Notes under the pieces: model-generated | Seen by the model: only the letters and a program-made list of their open reading frames with translations | Database searches by the model: none | What the model was told of the DNA's origin: nothing | Part shown: positions 14,846 through 22,953 of the stretch, one piece after another | Numbering within the stretch: position 1 is the first letter of the stretch | How the letters are laid out: every line of letters starts with the position of its first letter | Translations under genes and position numbers: made by a program | Assembly (NCBI GenBank): GCA_937943045.1 | Contig: CALEBN010000060.1 | Location: 1 to 39,106, forward strand | Reading direction: 5' to 3' | DNA length: 39,106 nucleotides | Source: an uncultured Collinsella sp. | GTDB taxonomy: Bacteria; Actinomycetota; Coriobacteriia; Coriobacteriales; Coriobacteriaceae

Positions 14846-16129
14846 ATGGCTGAAGAATTCGATTTCCATCCGATGTGGGAGAGCCTCGGCATGAATCTTG
14901 CCGACCACGACATGCTGCTGGGCGCCGTGGGCCAGATGTACGGCGATATGTTCCTGACGCAGAACAATCGCCCCAAGTCCACGTCCTACCTGGATTTTGT
15001 CGCCACCAACATCCACAGCGGCCGTATTAAGGAGATGCTCGACAAGAAGGAGGCCGGCGAGGCCACCAAGATCGTCGGTTCGTTCTGTGTCTACGTGCCC
15101 GAGGAGATTGTGCTTGCCTGTGACGGCATCCCCGTGGGTCTGTGCTCTGGTGCCGATTGGGCAACCGATAAGGTCGAGGAGCACCTGCCGCGCAATACCT
15201 GCCCGCTTATCAAGAGCTTTGCCGGCTTTAAGTTGGGCGAGGTTTGCCCCTACATTGAGTCGAGTGACCTGGTGGTGGGCGAGAACACCTGCGATGGCAA
15301 GAAGAAGGCTTATGAGTTTTTTGCCACGCAAAAGAACATGTACGTCATGGATATTCCCAACGTACACGACGAGTCGACGCTCGTGACCTGGAAAGCCGAG
15401 GTCAAGAAGCTCGCCGCCAAGATTGAGGACGAGTGCGGCGTCAAGATTACGCCTGAGCGTCTGAAGGCCGCCATCCACGCCGTCAATGAGAAGCGCCGTG
15501 CCCTGCAGCGCCTCGCTGCCACGCGCGCTGCCGACCCGGCGCCCATCAGCGGTCTCGACAGTCTGCTGACCGTTCAGGCCGCCTTTATGGACGACACGCC
15601 GCGTCTGACCGGAGCCATTAACGATATGGCGGCTGAGTGCGAGCAGCGTGTCGAGGCCGGCGAGGGCGTGGCGCCCAAGGGGACCAAGCGCATCCTGTAC
15701 ACCGGCACGCCCATGGCCGTGCCCAACTGGAAGCTGTTCAACCTCATCGAGAAGGCCGGCGGCGTCGTGGTGGGCGAGGAGTCCTGCACGGGTTCGCGCT
15801 ATTACAAGGACTTGGTCAATGAGTCCGGTGAGACGGTCGACGAGATGCTCGATGCCATCGCCGAGCGCTACTTTAAGATCAACTGCGCTGTCTTTACGCC
15901 CAACGACCAGCGTATGAAGGACATTGTCCAGATGGCCAAGGACCTGCATGCCGACGGTATCGTCGACGTGGCCCTGCAGTTCTGCACGCTCTACGAGATG
16001 GAGTCGTTTGCCGTGGAGAAGGCCGCCGAGGAGGCGGGCATTCCGTTTATGCATATCACCACGGATTATGCCGGCGAGGATGCCGGCCAGCTGCAAACCA
16101 GGATTGAGGCTTTCTTGGAAACCATTTAG
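14846..16129 (+). CDS. Double-cubane cluster / 2-hydroxyacyl-CoA dehydratase D-component-type protein 1
   Basis: This 427-residue cytoplasmic iron-sulfur protein is related to HgdB, BcrC and the double-cubane cluster protein DccP. Seven cysteines match those of the paralogue downstream: C81 (FCVYVPEE), C119 (NTCPLIK), C134 (VCPY), C149 (NTCDGKKK), C314 (EESCTG), C347 (NCAVF) and C380 (QFC). Single-cluster dehydratase subunits have fewer conserved cysteines, which favours a double-cubane-type cluster. Family members accept electrons from an ATP-driven activator and reduce difficult substrates. The substrate is unknown. The start follows GAGGGG. No CoA transferase or acyl-CoA gene is nearby, so an amino-acid fermentation role is not supported. 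Confidence 0.82.
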   Translation: MAEEFDFHPMWESLGMNLADHDMLLGAVGQMYGDMFLTQNNRPKSTSYLDFVATNIHSGRIKEMLDKKEAGEATKIVGSFCVYVPEEIVLACDGIPVGLCSGADWATDKVEEHLPRNTCPLIKSFAGFKLGEVCPYIESSDLVVGENTCDGKKKAYEFFATQKNMYVMDIPNVHDESTLVTWKAEVKKLAAKIEDECGVKITPERLKAAIHAVNEKRRALQRLAATRAADPAPISGLDSLLTVQAAFMDDTPRLTGAINDMAAECEQRVEAGEGVAPKGTKRILYTGTPMAVPNWKLFNLIEKAGGVVVGEESCTGSRYYKDLVNESGETVDEMLDAIAERYFKINCAVFTPNDQRMKDIVQMAKDLHADGIVDVALQFCTLYEMESFAVEKAAEEAGIPFMHITTDYAGEDAGQLQTRIEAFLETI

Positions 16130-16144
16130 GGCTATCCGTCTCGG

Positions 16145-16248
16145 CGGTTTCCCCAGGCACCCGATCTTGCCGTTCAAACCGTCGCTTGCTACCAAAGTAT
16201 GCGGCGCTCATCTTTCACGGCAACCTCGGGCACCTGGGAAAGCCGTTT
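16145..16248 (+). ncRNA. Strongly structured spacer RNA between the two paralogues
   Basis: CGGTTTCCCCAGG (from about 16145) can pair with CCTGGGAAAGCCG (16233-16245), one C bulged and one mismatch. Inside, TTGCCGT pairs perfectly with ACGGCAA near 16217-16223, and a small GTCGC/GCGGC stem lies at the centre. No gene fits here. The 3' side carries an 18-nt motif (16224-16241) repeated after the next gene. It may stabilise or process the operon mRNA; the function is unknown. Confidence 0.5.
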
Positions 16249-16282
16249 CCTTGGTCGGTTAAAAGGTTTGTTAAGGAGTTAT

Positions 16283-17446
16283 ATGTCGGAAAATATTGAG
16301 CAGCCGTTGCCATCCACGTTTGAGGAGTTCAACGAGCAGCGCAAGGCGGCGTTTATTCGCGTCAAGGATTATAAGCAGGCGGGTAATCGCCTGGTCGGTT
16401 TTCTGTGCAGCTACACGCCGCTCGAGATTATCGATGCCGCGGGGGCTGCGAGCGTGGCGCTGTGCGGCACGTCCGACGAGGTGATTCCCGAGGCCGAGAA
16501 GGTGCTGCCGGCAAATCTCTGTCCGCTCATCAAGTCGACGTACGGCTTTGCCTACTCGCAAAAGTGCCCGTTTACGTACTTTAGCGACATGATCATCGGT
16601 GAGACCACCTGCGACGGCAAGAAGAAGATGTACGAGCTGCTCAACGAGCTCAAGCGTACGCACATTCTGCACCTGCCGCAGGGTCGCGATCGCGCCTACG
16701 AGCGTGAAGGCTGGTACGAGGAGTGCCGCCTGCTCAAGGAGGAACTCGAGAACTTCTACGGTATTACGATCACCGATGACGACCTTCGTGCTGCCGTCCG
16801 TCGCCGCAACCGCTTGCGTGCGGCCCAGCTCGAGATGTTTGCGCTGCAGGCCAACCAGCCGGCGGCCATGAGCGGCGTCGATCTGATGAGCACCATGTTT
16901 GCCGGTACGTTCAGCTTTGATATCGAGGCCTATACGCAGCAGCTGGAGCAAAAGGTTGCCAAGCTGCGCGAGGCCTACGACGCGGGCGAGCGCCCGGTCG
17001 CGGCAGATGCTAAGCGCATTCTGATCACCGGTTGCCCGGTGGGCGGCGTGATCAACAAGATCGGTCGCACCATCGAGTCCAACGGCGGCGTGGTCGTGTG
17101 CATGGACGACTGCTCGGGCGAGCGCACGGCGGCCATGATGATCGATCCGGAGGCTCCCGACATCCTGCGCGCCATCGCCGACCGCTACCTGGACATCAAC
17201 TGCTCGGTCATGACGCCCAACGACGGTCGTATGGAAAACACGCTGGCTATGTGCGAGAAGTATCATGTCGATGGCGTGGTAGAGAGCGTGCTACAGGCCT
17301 GCCACACCTTCAACGTTGAGAGCGCGCGCATGCAGGAGGTCGTCGAGGGTGCGGGCATTCCGTACATGAAGATCGAGACCGACTACAGCAACGGCGACAT
17401 GGGCCAGATCGAGACCCGCATCGCCGCCTTTATCGAGACGCTCTAG
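16283..17446 (+). CDS. Double-cubane cluster / 2-hydroxyacyl-CoA dehydratase D-component-type protein 2
   Basis: This 387-residue paralogue of the preceding gene has the same seven cysteines: C42, C80 (NLCPLIK), C95 (KCPF), C110 (TTCDGKKK), C277 (DDCSGE), C307 (NCSVM) and C340 (QAC). Like protein 1 it should hold a low-potential iron-sulfur cluster fed by the adjacent ATPase. The two copies may form a heterodimer, as HgdA/HgdB-type subunits do, or two separate homodimeric enzymes as DccP does; sequence does not decide. AAGGAG lies ahead of the ATG. Both paralogues end in similar segments (ETRIAAFIETL here), supporting an ancient duplication. Confidence 0.82.
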   Translation: MSENIEQPLPSTFEEFNEQRKAAFIRVKDYKQAGNRLVGFLCSYTPLEIIDAAGAASVALCGTSDEVIPEAEKVLPANLCPLIKSTYGFAYSQKCPFTYFSDMIIGETTCDGKKKMYELLNELKRTHILHLPQGRDRAYEREGWYEECRLLKEELENFYGITITDDDLRAAVRRRNRLRAAQLEMFALQANQPAAMSGVDLMSTMFAGTFSFDIEAYTQQLEQKVAKLREAYDAGERPVAADAKRILITGCPVGGVINKIGRTIESNGGVVVCMDDCSGERTAAMMIDPEAPDILRAIADRYLDINCSVMTPNDGRMENTLAMCEKYHVDGVVESVLQACHTFNVESARMQEVVEGAGIPYMKIETDYSNGDMGQIETRIAAFIETL

Positions 17447-17449
17447 CTT

Positions 17450-17504
17450 CCTCGGGCACCTGAGAAACCTAGAGCTAAGGCGCCTGAACGCGCCGCTGTC
17501 TTTG
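17450..17504 (+). repeat. Second copy of the CCTCGGGCACCTG(G/A)GAAA motif plus hairpin
   Basis: Positions 17450-17467 repeat the motif at 16224-16241 with one change. It starts three bases after the stop codon. A GGCGC/GCGCC hairpin follows near 17480-17495. There is no T-tract, so it is probably not a terminator. Confidence 0.5.
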
Positions 17505-17526
17505 ATGTTTAGATTGGGAGAGAGCC

Positions 17527-18291
17527 ATGATAGGGATCGGGATCGATATCGGGTCTACGGCGGCTAAGGCTGCCGTGGTCGACGGGGAGGGTTCGGTGGC
17601 GTGGACGTGCGTGCAGCCAACCGGGTTCTCCTCGGTCGATGCGGCCGAGCGTCTGCGCTGCGAGCTTACCGCGGCTGGCTATGACGTGGCTGCCGACGAC
17701 GTGCGCGTGATCGCGACCGGATATGGTCGTGTTGCCGTGCCCTATGCGCACAAGGTCGTGACCGAGATTACCTGCCACGGTACCGGTGCCGTGCGCCTGT
17801 TTGGCGATCACGGCACGGTGATTGACGTGGGCGGCCAGGACACCAAGGTCATCCAGCTTAAAAGTGGCCGCGTGGCCAAGTTTGCCATGAACGACAAGTG
17901 CGCCGCCGGCACGGGGCGCTTTTTGGAGATCATGGCCGACCGCCTAGGTATTTCCCAACAGCAGATGGCCGACCTGGCGCGTTCCGGCGAGCCCACCAAG
18001 ATCAGCAGCATGTGCACGGTGTTTGCCGAAAGCGAGGTCATCAGCCTGATCGGTCGTGGCGAGCCGCGTGAGAACATTGCGCGCGGCGTGATTGAGAGTG
18101 TCGTGTCGCGCGTGGCCACTATGGCCGGGCAGGCAGCGGGCGCCCCGTACTATCTGACCGGTGGTCTGTGCGAAAACGCCTATGTCGTTGAACGGTTGGG
18201 CGAGCTACTGGGGTCGCCGGTGACCACCTCGCCCCAGGCCCGCTTTGCCGGTGCCATCGGTGCGGCGATTCGCGCGCAGGCGCTCAATTAA
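17527..18291 (+). CDS. ATP-dependent activator (HgdC/BadF/DccR type, ASKHA fold)
   Basis: This 254-residue ATPase bridges two subunits with one [4Fe-4S] cluster and fires single electrons at very low potential into its partner. The start MIGIGIDIGSTAAK is the phosphate-1 loop; VIDVGGQDTKVI near residue 98 is the phosphate-2 loop. The cluster cysteines are C125 (NDKCAAGTGRF) and C163 (SSMCTVFAESE), at the positions known for HgdC. YLTGGLCENAYV closes the nucleotide site. It lies 80 bases after the second paralogue and must serve one or both of them. selD follows in the same direction, 70 bases on. Confidence 0.92.
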   Translation: MIGIGIDIGSTAAKAAVVDGEGSVAWTCVQPTGFSSVDAAERLRCELTAAGYDVAADDVRVIATGYGRVAVPYAHKVVTEITCHGTGAVRLFGDHGTVIDVGGQDTKVIQLKSGRVAKFAMNDKCAAGTGRFLEIMADRLGISQQQMADLARSGEPTKISSMCTVFAESEVISLIGRGEPRENIARGVIESVVSRVATMAGQAAGAPYYLTGGLCENAYVVERLGELLGSPVTTSPQARFAGAIGAAIRAQALN

Positions 18292-18361
18292 TGCATCCGC
18301 CGTAGGCTCGCATTCATGCGTATACTGGGAGAAAATGATTGCCCGATGAGAGGAGGTATCG

Positions 18362-19411
18362 ATGGCTGACGATCAGATTAAGCTCACGTCTATGACTGCC
18401 GCGAGCGGTTGAGCCGCTAAGCTGGCTCCCGGAGCCCTCGCCCAGGTCCTGGGCGACTTGCCTAATGTGCATAACGACAACCTGCTCGTGGGGTTCGATA
18501 CTTCCGACGATGCGAGCGTCTTTCGTGTTGGCGAAAACCTGGGCCTCGTGCAGTCCATCGACTTCTTCCCGCCGATGGTCGACGACCCGTTCCTGTTTGG
18601 CCAGATTGCCGCGGCCAACTCGCTGTCGGACATCTACGCCATGGGCGGGCGGCCGAGCCATGCCATGAACCTCCTCTGCATCCCCAGTTGCCTGGGCGTT
18701 GAGGTTGCCGGCGAGATTCTGGCGGGTGGCGCCGACAAGTGCGTCGAGGCCGGCTGCACCATCGCGGGCGGCCACACCATCAACGACGACGAGCCCAAGT
18801 ACGGCCTGTCCGTGAGCGGCTTTGTCGCGCTCGACCGCATGCTCACCAACAGTGGCGCGCGCGTGGGCGATGTTCTGCTGCTGACCAAGGCGATCGGATC
18901 GGGCATCATCACCACAGCCATCAAGGGCGAGCTCATCGAGCAGGACGAGGCCAGCCCGATGTTTGACTCGATGCGCACCCTCAACGAGGCGCCGATTCGT
19001 CTGGCCGAGGGGCTCGAACTTCACGGCTGCACCGATGTCACGGGCTTTGGCCTGATTGGGCATGCGTGCGAGATGGCCGAGGGTTCGGGCGTGCAGGTTG
19101 AGCTTGCGTCGGGAGCGGTGCCGCTCTTTGACCAGGTGCTCGATATGGCGCGTCTGGGCATTATCCCCGCGGGCTCCTACCGCAACCAGGACTTCTTTGG
19201 CCCGCGTGTGGCTGCCGACGAGGACCTGGAGCCGGGTATGTTGGATGCGCTGTACGATCCACAGACTTCAGGCGGTTTGCTTATTGCGGCGCCCGCGGCG
19301 GATGTGGATGAGCTTGCGCGCCGTCTGCATGCCGAAGGACGTATTGCCGCCGTCGTCGGTCGCGTGTGCGAGCCGGTGCCAGGCGGTCCTGCCGTCCACG
19401 TTGTTCGCTAG
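18362..19411 (+). CDS. selD: Selenide, water dikinase (selenophosphate synthetase) with selenocysteine at residue 17
   Basis: SelD makes selenophosphate from selenide and ATP. The frame runs from an ATG behind GAGGAGGT to 19411 and contains one in-frame TGA at 18410-18412, giving a 349-residue product with selenocysteine at residue 17: MTAASG-U-AAKLAPGAL. This matches the catalytic Cys17 and Lys20 of E. coli SelD. Beyond it are VGFDTSDDASVFR, DIYAMGGRPSHAMN, IAGGHTIND and TDVTGFGLIGHA, all SelD signatures. Calling the gene from the next ATG would lose the active site. It needs SelA, SelB and tRNA-Sec elsewhere in the genome. Neighbours yedF, DUF3343 and csd point to selenium trafficking. Confidence 0.93.
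18413..18455 (+). promoter_or_regulatory. Probable bacterial SECIS element for selD
   Basis: Directly after the TGA there are two stems. GGCTC-CCG-GAGCC (18424-18436) starts 11 bases from the TGA, about the spacing in E. coli fdhF. CGCCCAG-GTC-CTGGGCG (18439-18455) carries an AGGTCCT apical sequence that resembles the fdhF loop AGGUCU. Which stem binds SelB is not clear. Confidence 0.6.
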
Positions 19412-19434
19412 CCCGCACGTTTATGTAACTGTTT

Positions 19435-19452
19435 ACCGTTCTCCAGAACGGT
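19435..19452 (+). other. Small hairpin between selD and yedF
   Basis: ACCGTTCT and AGAACGGT are perfect complements with two bases between, followed by TCTTTC. It may be a weak terminator or an mRNA stabiliser just ahead of the yedF ribosome site. Confidence 0.45.
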
Positions 19453-19471
19453 TCTTTCGAAAGGAAAAACT

Positions 19472-20098
19472 ATGTCTACCAAGATTGAAGTCAATGCCAT
19501 GGGCGATGCCTGCCCGCTGCCCGTCGTCAAGACGCTCAAAGCCCTGAAGCAGCTCGATGGCGAGGGCACCGTCGTGACCTCGGTCGATAACGAGACCGCC
19601 GTCAAGAACATCTCCAAGATGGCGCAGGAGAAGGGCTGCACGGCCTCGGTCGAGAAGGTTTCTGACGCCGAGTGGCACGTGAGCGTGGCGACCTCTGGCG
19701 CCGTTGCCGTGGTCGATCCCGAGCAGGATGGCGCTGCCTTCTGTGATGCCAGCGCCGGCAAGGGCAAACTCGTCATTTCCGTCTACACCGACTGCATGGG
19801 CCGCGGCGACGACGAGCTGGGCCACAAGCTCATGAAGGCCTTTATCTTTGCCGTGACGCAGCAGGAGGAGCTGCCCGCGACCATGCTGTTCTACAACGGC
19901 GGCGCCAAGCTCACCGTCGAGGGCTCTCCGGTGCTCGATGACCTGAAGGGCCTGGCGGAGCAGGGCGTCGAGATCCTTACCTGCGGTACCTGCCTGGACC
20001 ACTTTGGCATTAAGGACCAGCTTGCCGTGGGCGAGGTCACGAACATGTACGTGATCGTCGAAAAGATGGAGCAGGCCGGCCGCATCGTGCGCCCGTAG
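19472..20098 (+). CDS. yedF: Sulfurtransferase-like selenium metabolism protein YedF
   Basis: This 208-residue two-domain protein has an N-terminal TusA/SirA-like domain (residues 1-75) with the motif GDACPLPVVK, Cys14 being the likely sulfur or selenium carrier. The C-terminal DsrE-like domain has VYTDCMGRGDDELG and a CGTC pair near the end (LTCGTCLDHFG). Family members with this fusion occur next to selD in organisms that use selenium beyond selenocysteine. It probably carries persulfide or perselenide between the cysteine desulfurase and SelD (inference). GAAAGG precedes the ATG. The next gene starts 20 bases downstream. Confidence 0.9.
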   Translation: MSTKIEVNAMGDACPLPVVKTLKALKQLDGEGTVVTSVDNETAVKNISKMAQEKGCTASVEKVSDAEWHVSVATSGAVAVVDPEQDGAAFCDASAGKGKLVISVYTDCMGRGDDELGHKLMKAFIFAVTQQEELPATMLFYNGGAKLTVEGSPVLDDLKGLAEQGVEILTCGTCLDHFGIKDQLAVGEVTNMYVIVEKMEQAGRIVRP

Positions 20099-20117
20099 CG
20101 TATTGGTTGGAGTTGCC

Positions 20118-20369
20118 ATGAGGGAGAAGCGCCCGGCGCTTGTCATCACGTTTCCTACCACGGCGGCCGCCATGGGTTGCGAGTCCCTGTGCGTCGAGCG
20201 CGGCCTTCCCGGGCGAACGATTCCCGTGCCCGGGGAGGTCGCTGCCGGTTGCGGTCTGGCGTGGAAGGCGTTGCCTGCCGATGAGGAGCTGCTGCGCGGC
20301 GAGCTTACCGCAGCGGGCGTTCCCACCGAGGGGTATACCGTGATTGATATGTGGGAGGTCGTGCGATGA
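20118..20369 (+). CDS. DUF3343 protein, putative Se/S carrier
   Basis: This small protein of 83 residues fits the DUF3343 size. The fold begins PALVITFPTTAAAMGCESLC, and cysteines at 21, 25 and 45 (AAGCGLAWK) could carry sulfur or selenium. The family often lies beside selD, yedF and a csd gene and is called a putative Se/S carrier; direct biochemistry is limited. The ATG at 20118 sits behind TGGAG. Its stop overlaps the start of the cysteine desulfurase gene by four bases (ATGA), so the two are translationally coupled. Confidence 0.85.
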   Translation: MREKRPALVITFPTTAAAMGCESLCVERGLPGRTIPVPGEVAAGCGLAWKALPADEELLRGELTAAGVPTEGYTVIDMWEVVR

Positions 20370-21505
20370 TCTACCTGGATAACGCGGCGACGACCATGCA
20401 CAAGCCGCAGACGGTCATCGATGCCGTGACGCAGGCGATGTGCTCGCTCGGCAATGCCGGGCGCGGCGCTACGTCGGGTGCCCTCGATGCCGCTCGTACC
20501 ATCCACGGCTGTCGCGCCAAGCTTGCGCACCTGTTGGGTTGCCCGCGGGCCGACCATGTTTGTTTTACGCCCAACTCCACCGCGGCCCTCAACACCGTCA
20601 TCAATGGCGTGGTGCGCCCCGGCGACCGTGTGGTCACAACGGTGCTCGAGCACAACTCGGTGCTACGTCCGCTCAACCGCCTGGCGGCTGAGCAGGGTGT
20701 GACCGTTGATCATGCGGGCTGCGACGCGAACGGCGTGCTCGACTACGACGAGCTCGAGTGGTTGGTCACGCCCGGTACGCGTGCCGTGGTGGTGACGCAT
20801 GCCTCCAATGTGACCGGCAACGCGGTCGACGTTTCGCGTGTTGCTGCCATCGCCCATGCGGCCGGCGCGCTGGTGATCGTCGATGCCTCTCAGTCTGCCG
20901 GTACGGCGCATATCGATATGCAAGCTGTGGGGCTCGACATTGTGTGCTTTACCGGCCACAAGGGGCTCATGGGCCCGCAGGGGACCGGCGGCCTGGCCGT
21001 GGCGGAGGGCATTGACGTGGCTCCGTGGGCCATGGGCGGCACGGGCGTACACAGTTTCGATGCGTTGCAGCCGCTTGAGTGGCCTACGCGCCTTGAGGCG
21101 GGCACGCTCAACGGCCACGGTATCGCCGGCCTTTCCGCTGGTCTCGACTTTATCGAGGCCCAGGGTGGGGTCGAGGCGATTGCGGCGCGTGAGCGCGCGC
21201 TTGCTGAGCGTTTCCTCGCCGGCGTTCGCGAAATACCCGGCATTGCGCTTTACGGTGCGTTTGACCAACCCGCGCGCTCGGCGATCGTGTCGCTCAACGT
21301 GGGTGATATCGACTCTGCCGAGATCTCGGACGCGCTCATGCAAGGGTGGGGGATTGCGACGCGCCCCGGCGCCCATTGCGCCCCGCTCATGCACCGTGCG
21401 CTGGGGACCGAGCGCCAGGGCGTCGTCCGCTTCTCATTTGGGTATTTCAACACGACCGAAGAAGTCGACACGGCTATCGATGCTCTGTGCGATTTAGCCT
21501 GCTAA
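20366..21505 (+). CDS. Cysteine desulfurase / selenocysteine lyase family protein
   Basis: This PLP enzyme of about 379 residues releases sulfur from cysteine, or selenium from selenocysteine. The N-terminus MIYLDNAATT is the family opening. The PLP lysine is K199 in FTGHKGLMGP, and the catalytic cysteine is C338 in RPGAHCAPLMH. The HN pair in LEHNSVLRP near residue 96 stacks on the cofactor. The protein ends in cysteine. It resembles the class-V subgroup found with SelD, YedF and DUF3343, so selenium delivery to SelD is the likely role (inference). The start overlaps the previous stop, with GGGAGG upstream. A terminator follows, closing the operon. Confidence 0.9.
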   Translation: MIYLDNAATTMHKPQTVIDAVTQAMCSLGNAGRGATSGALDAARTIHGCRAKLAHLLGCPRADHVCFTPNSTAALNTVINGVVRPGDRVVTTVLEHNSVLRPLNRLAAEQGVTVDHAGCDANGVLDYDELEWLVTPGTRAVVVTHASNVTGNAVDVSRVAAIAHAAGALVIVDASQSAGTAHIDMQAVGLDIVCFTGHKGLMGPQGTGGLAVAEGIDVAPWAMGGTGVHSFDALQPLEWPTRLEAGTLNGHGIAGLSAGLDFIEAQGGVEAIAARERALAERFLAGVREIPGIALYGAFDQPARSAIVSLNVGDIDSAEISDALMQGWGIATRPGAHCAPLMHRALGTERQGVVRFSFGYFNTTEEVDTAIDALCDLAC

Positions 21506-21529
21506 AGCTGCTAGAGCGTATATACTTGC

Positions 21530-21560
21530 GGGACGGGTGTTTTTGCCCGTCCCATTTTTT
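21530..21560 (+). terminator. Terminator of the iron-sulfur/selenium operon
   Basis: GGGACGGG (21530-21537) pairs with CCCGTCCC (21546-21553), followed by A and six T residues. Confidence 0.9.
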
Positions 21561-21583
21561 GTTTCAACCCGAAAGGTGGACCC

Positions 21584-22942
21584 ATGGCTTCATCCGCCCC
21601 GCGCGGTCTGCGCTCCGACCACGTCGTCACCGTCGGCATCGCCCTGTTCTCGATGCTCTTTGGCGCCGGCAACCTCATTATTCCGCCGCTGTTGGCGCTG
21701 CAGGCAGGCTCTGCCACGCCGGTCGCCATGCTCGGCTTTCTGATTGCCGCCATCGGCCTGCCTGTCATGGGCTTTATCGCTGTGGCGCTTGCCGGAACGG
21801 CGCGCGAGCTTGCCGGCCGCGTGCACCCCAAGTTTGGTGAGTTCTTTGTCGCGGCGGTCTATCTGGCCATCGGCCCGTGTCTGGCTATTCCGCGCACGAG
21901 CTCCACGGCCTTCGAGATGCTGGTGCCGCTGCTGCCCGAGGGCGTTTCGCTCGGCACGGCTCGCCTGGTGTTTGCCATCGGGTTCTTCGTGGTCGCGTTT
22001 GCGCTTACGTTGCGTCCGGGCGTCATCACGCGCGTGCTCGGGCGCATTACGGGACCCGCGCTCATTGCGCTCATCGTGCTGGTCGTGGGTGCTGCCGTGA
22101 TCTCGCCGCTGGGACCGGCTGCCGCGCCTCAGGCTCCCTACGATGCAGGCGCCGCCGTGCAGGGCTTTTTGACCGGCTACCAGACCATGGACCTGCTTGC
22201 GTCGCTCGCCTTTGGCATTATCATCGCCGAGACCATCCACGAGCTGGGCGTTACCGATGACAAGCGCGTGGCCTTCGAGATTTCGCGTTCCGGTGTGATT
22301 GCCGGCGTGCTCATGGCAGCCATCTACTGCGGCCTGGCGCTTGCCGGCACGCAGCTCGGCACCGTGATGCCCGATGCCACCAATGGCGCCGCCATCCTTG
22401 CCCGCTCTGCCTCCATGCACTTTGGCCTTGCCGGCACGGTCGTGGTCTTTGCGATCTTTTTCCTCGCCTGCATGAACGTGTGCATCGGTCTCATCAGCTG
22501 CTGCTCGCGTTACTTCTGCGAGACGTATGTGGTCGAAGGGGGAGCGGAGGCCTCCGAGGAGGCCATGCGCCGTCCTTTTGCGATTCTCGCCTTTGTGTTC
22601 GCGGCGTTTTCGTGCGTGCTCTCCAACGTTGGCCTCGACGTGATCCTCATGTTCTCGGTGCCTATGCTCAACGCCTTGTATCCCGTTGCCATCGTGCTGG
22701 TGCTCATGGGCCTGGTGCATGGTTTTTGCGACGCGCATCCGCAGGTTTGGGTCTGGGTCGGCGGCGTGGTCGCGGTGCAGAGCATAATCACTTCGGTCCG
22801 CGATGCGTTCTTTGCTGGCGCATGGCTGCCGTTCGATGCACTGCCGCTGGCGGACATTGGAGCCGCGTGGGCGCCGGTTGCCGTGGTGGCGTTTGTGATT
22901 GGCCTGCTCCATGGCCGGTTTGTCGCACATTCGAGGAGCTAA
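21584..22942 (+). CDS. brnQ: Branched-chain amino acid transporter, LIVCS family
   Basis: This 452-residue membrane protein with about 12 hydrophobic helices imports leucine, isoleucine and valine with sodium or protons. The N-terminal signature GIALFSMLFGAGNLIIPP is typical of BrnQ. Later blocks AIGPCLAIPRTSSTAFEM near residue 95 and GYQTMDLLASLAFGIII near residue 195 match the family. The ATG follows GAAAGGTGG. It lies between a terminator and the tRNA-Pro promoter, so it is monocistronic. Confidence 0.92.
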   Translation: MASSAPRGLRSDHVVTVGIALFSMLFGAGNLIIPPLLALQAGSATPVAMLGFLIAAIGLPVMGFIAVALAGTARELAGRVHPKFGEFFVAAVYLAIGPCLAIPRTSSTAFEMLVPLLPEGVSLGTARLVFAIGFFVVAFALTLRPGVITRVLGRITGPALIALIVLVVGAAVISPLGPAAAPQAPYDAGAAVQGFLTGYQTMDLLASLAFGIIIAETIHELGVTDDKRVAFEISRSGVIAGVLMAAIYCGLALAGTQLGTVMPDATNGAAILARSASMHFGLAGTVVVFAIFFLACMNVCIGLISCCSRYFCETYVVEGGAEASEEAMRRPFAILAFVFAAFSCVLSNVGLDVILMFSVPMLNALYPVAIVLVLMGLVHGFCDAHPQVWVWVGGVVAVQSIITSVRDAFFAGAWLPFDALPLADIGAAWAPVAVVAFVIGLLHGRFVAHSRS

Positions 22943-22953
22943 GGTATCGTCGC

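Noticed and set aside
14516..16195. A 559-codon minus-strand frame opposite the first double-cubane gene
   Set aside because: The plus-strand protein has all seven family cysteines; the antisense frame has none of the marks of a real protein.
14846..17446. The two paralogues as a classical 2-hydroxyglutaryl-CoA dehydratase of amino-acid fermentation
   Set aside because: No CoA-transferase, decarboxylase or 2-hydroxyacid dehydrogenase gene is adjacent, and the cysteine number favours the double-cubane type.
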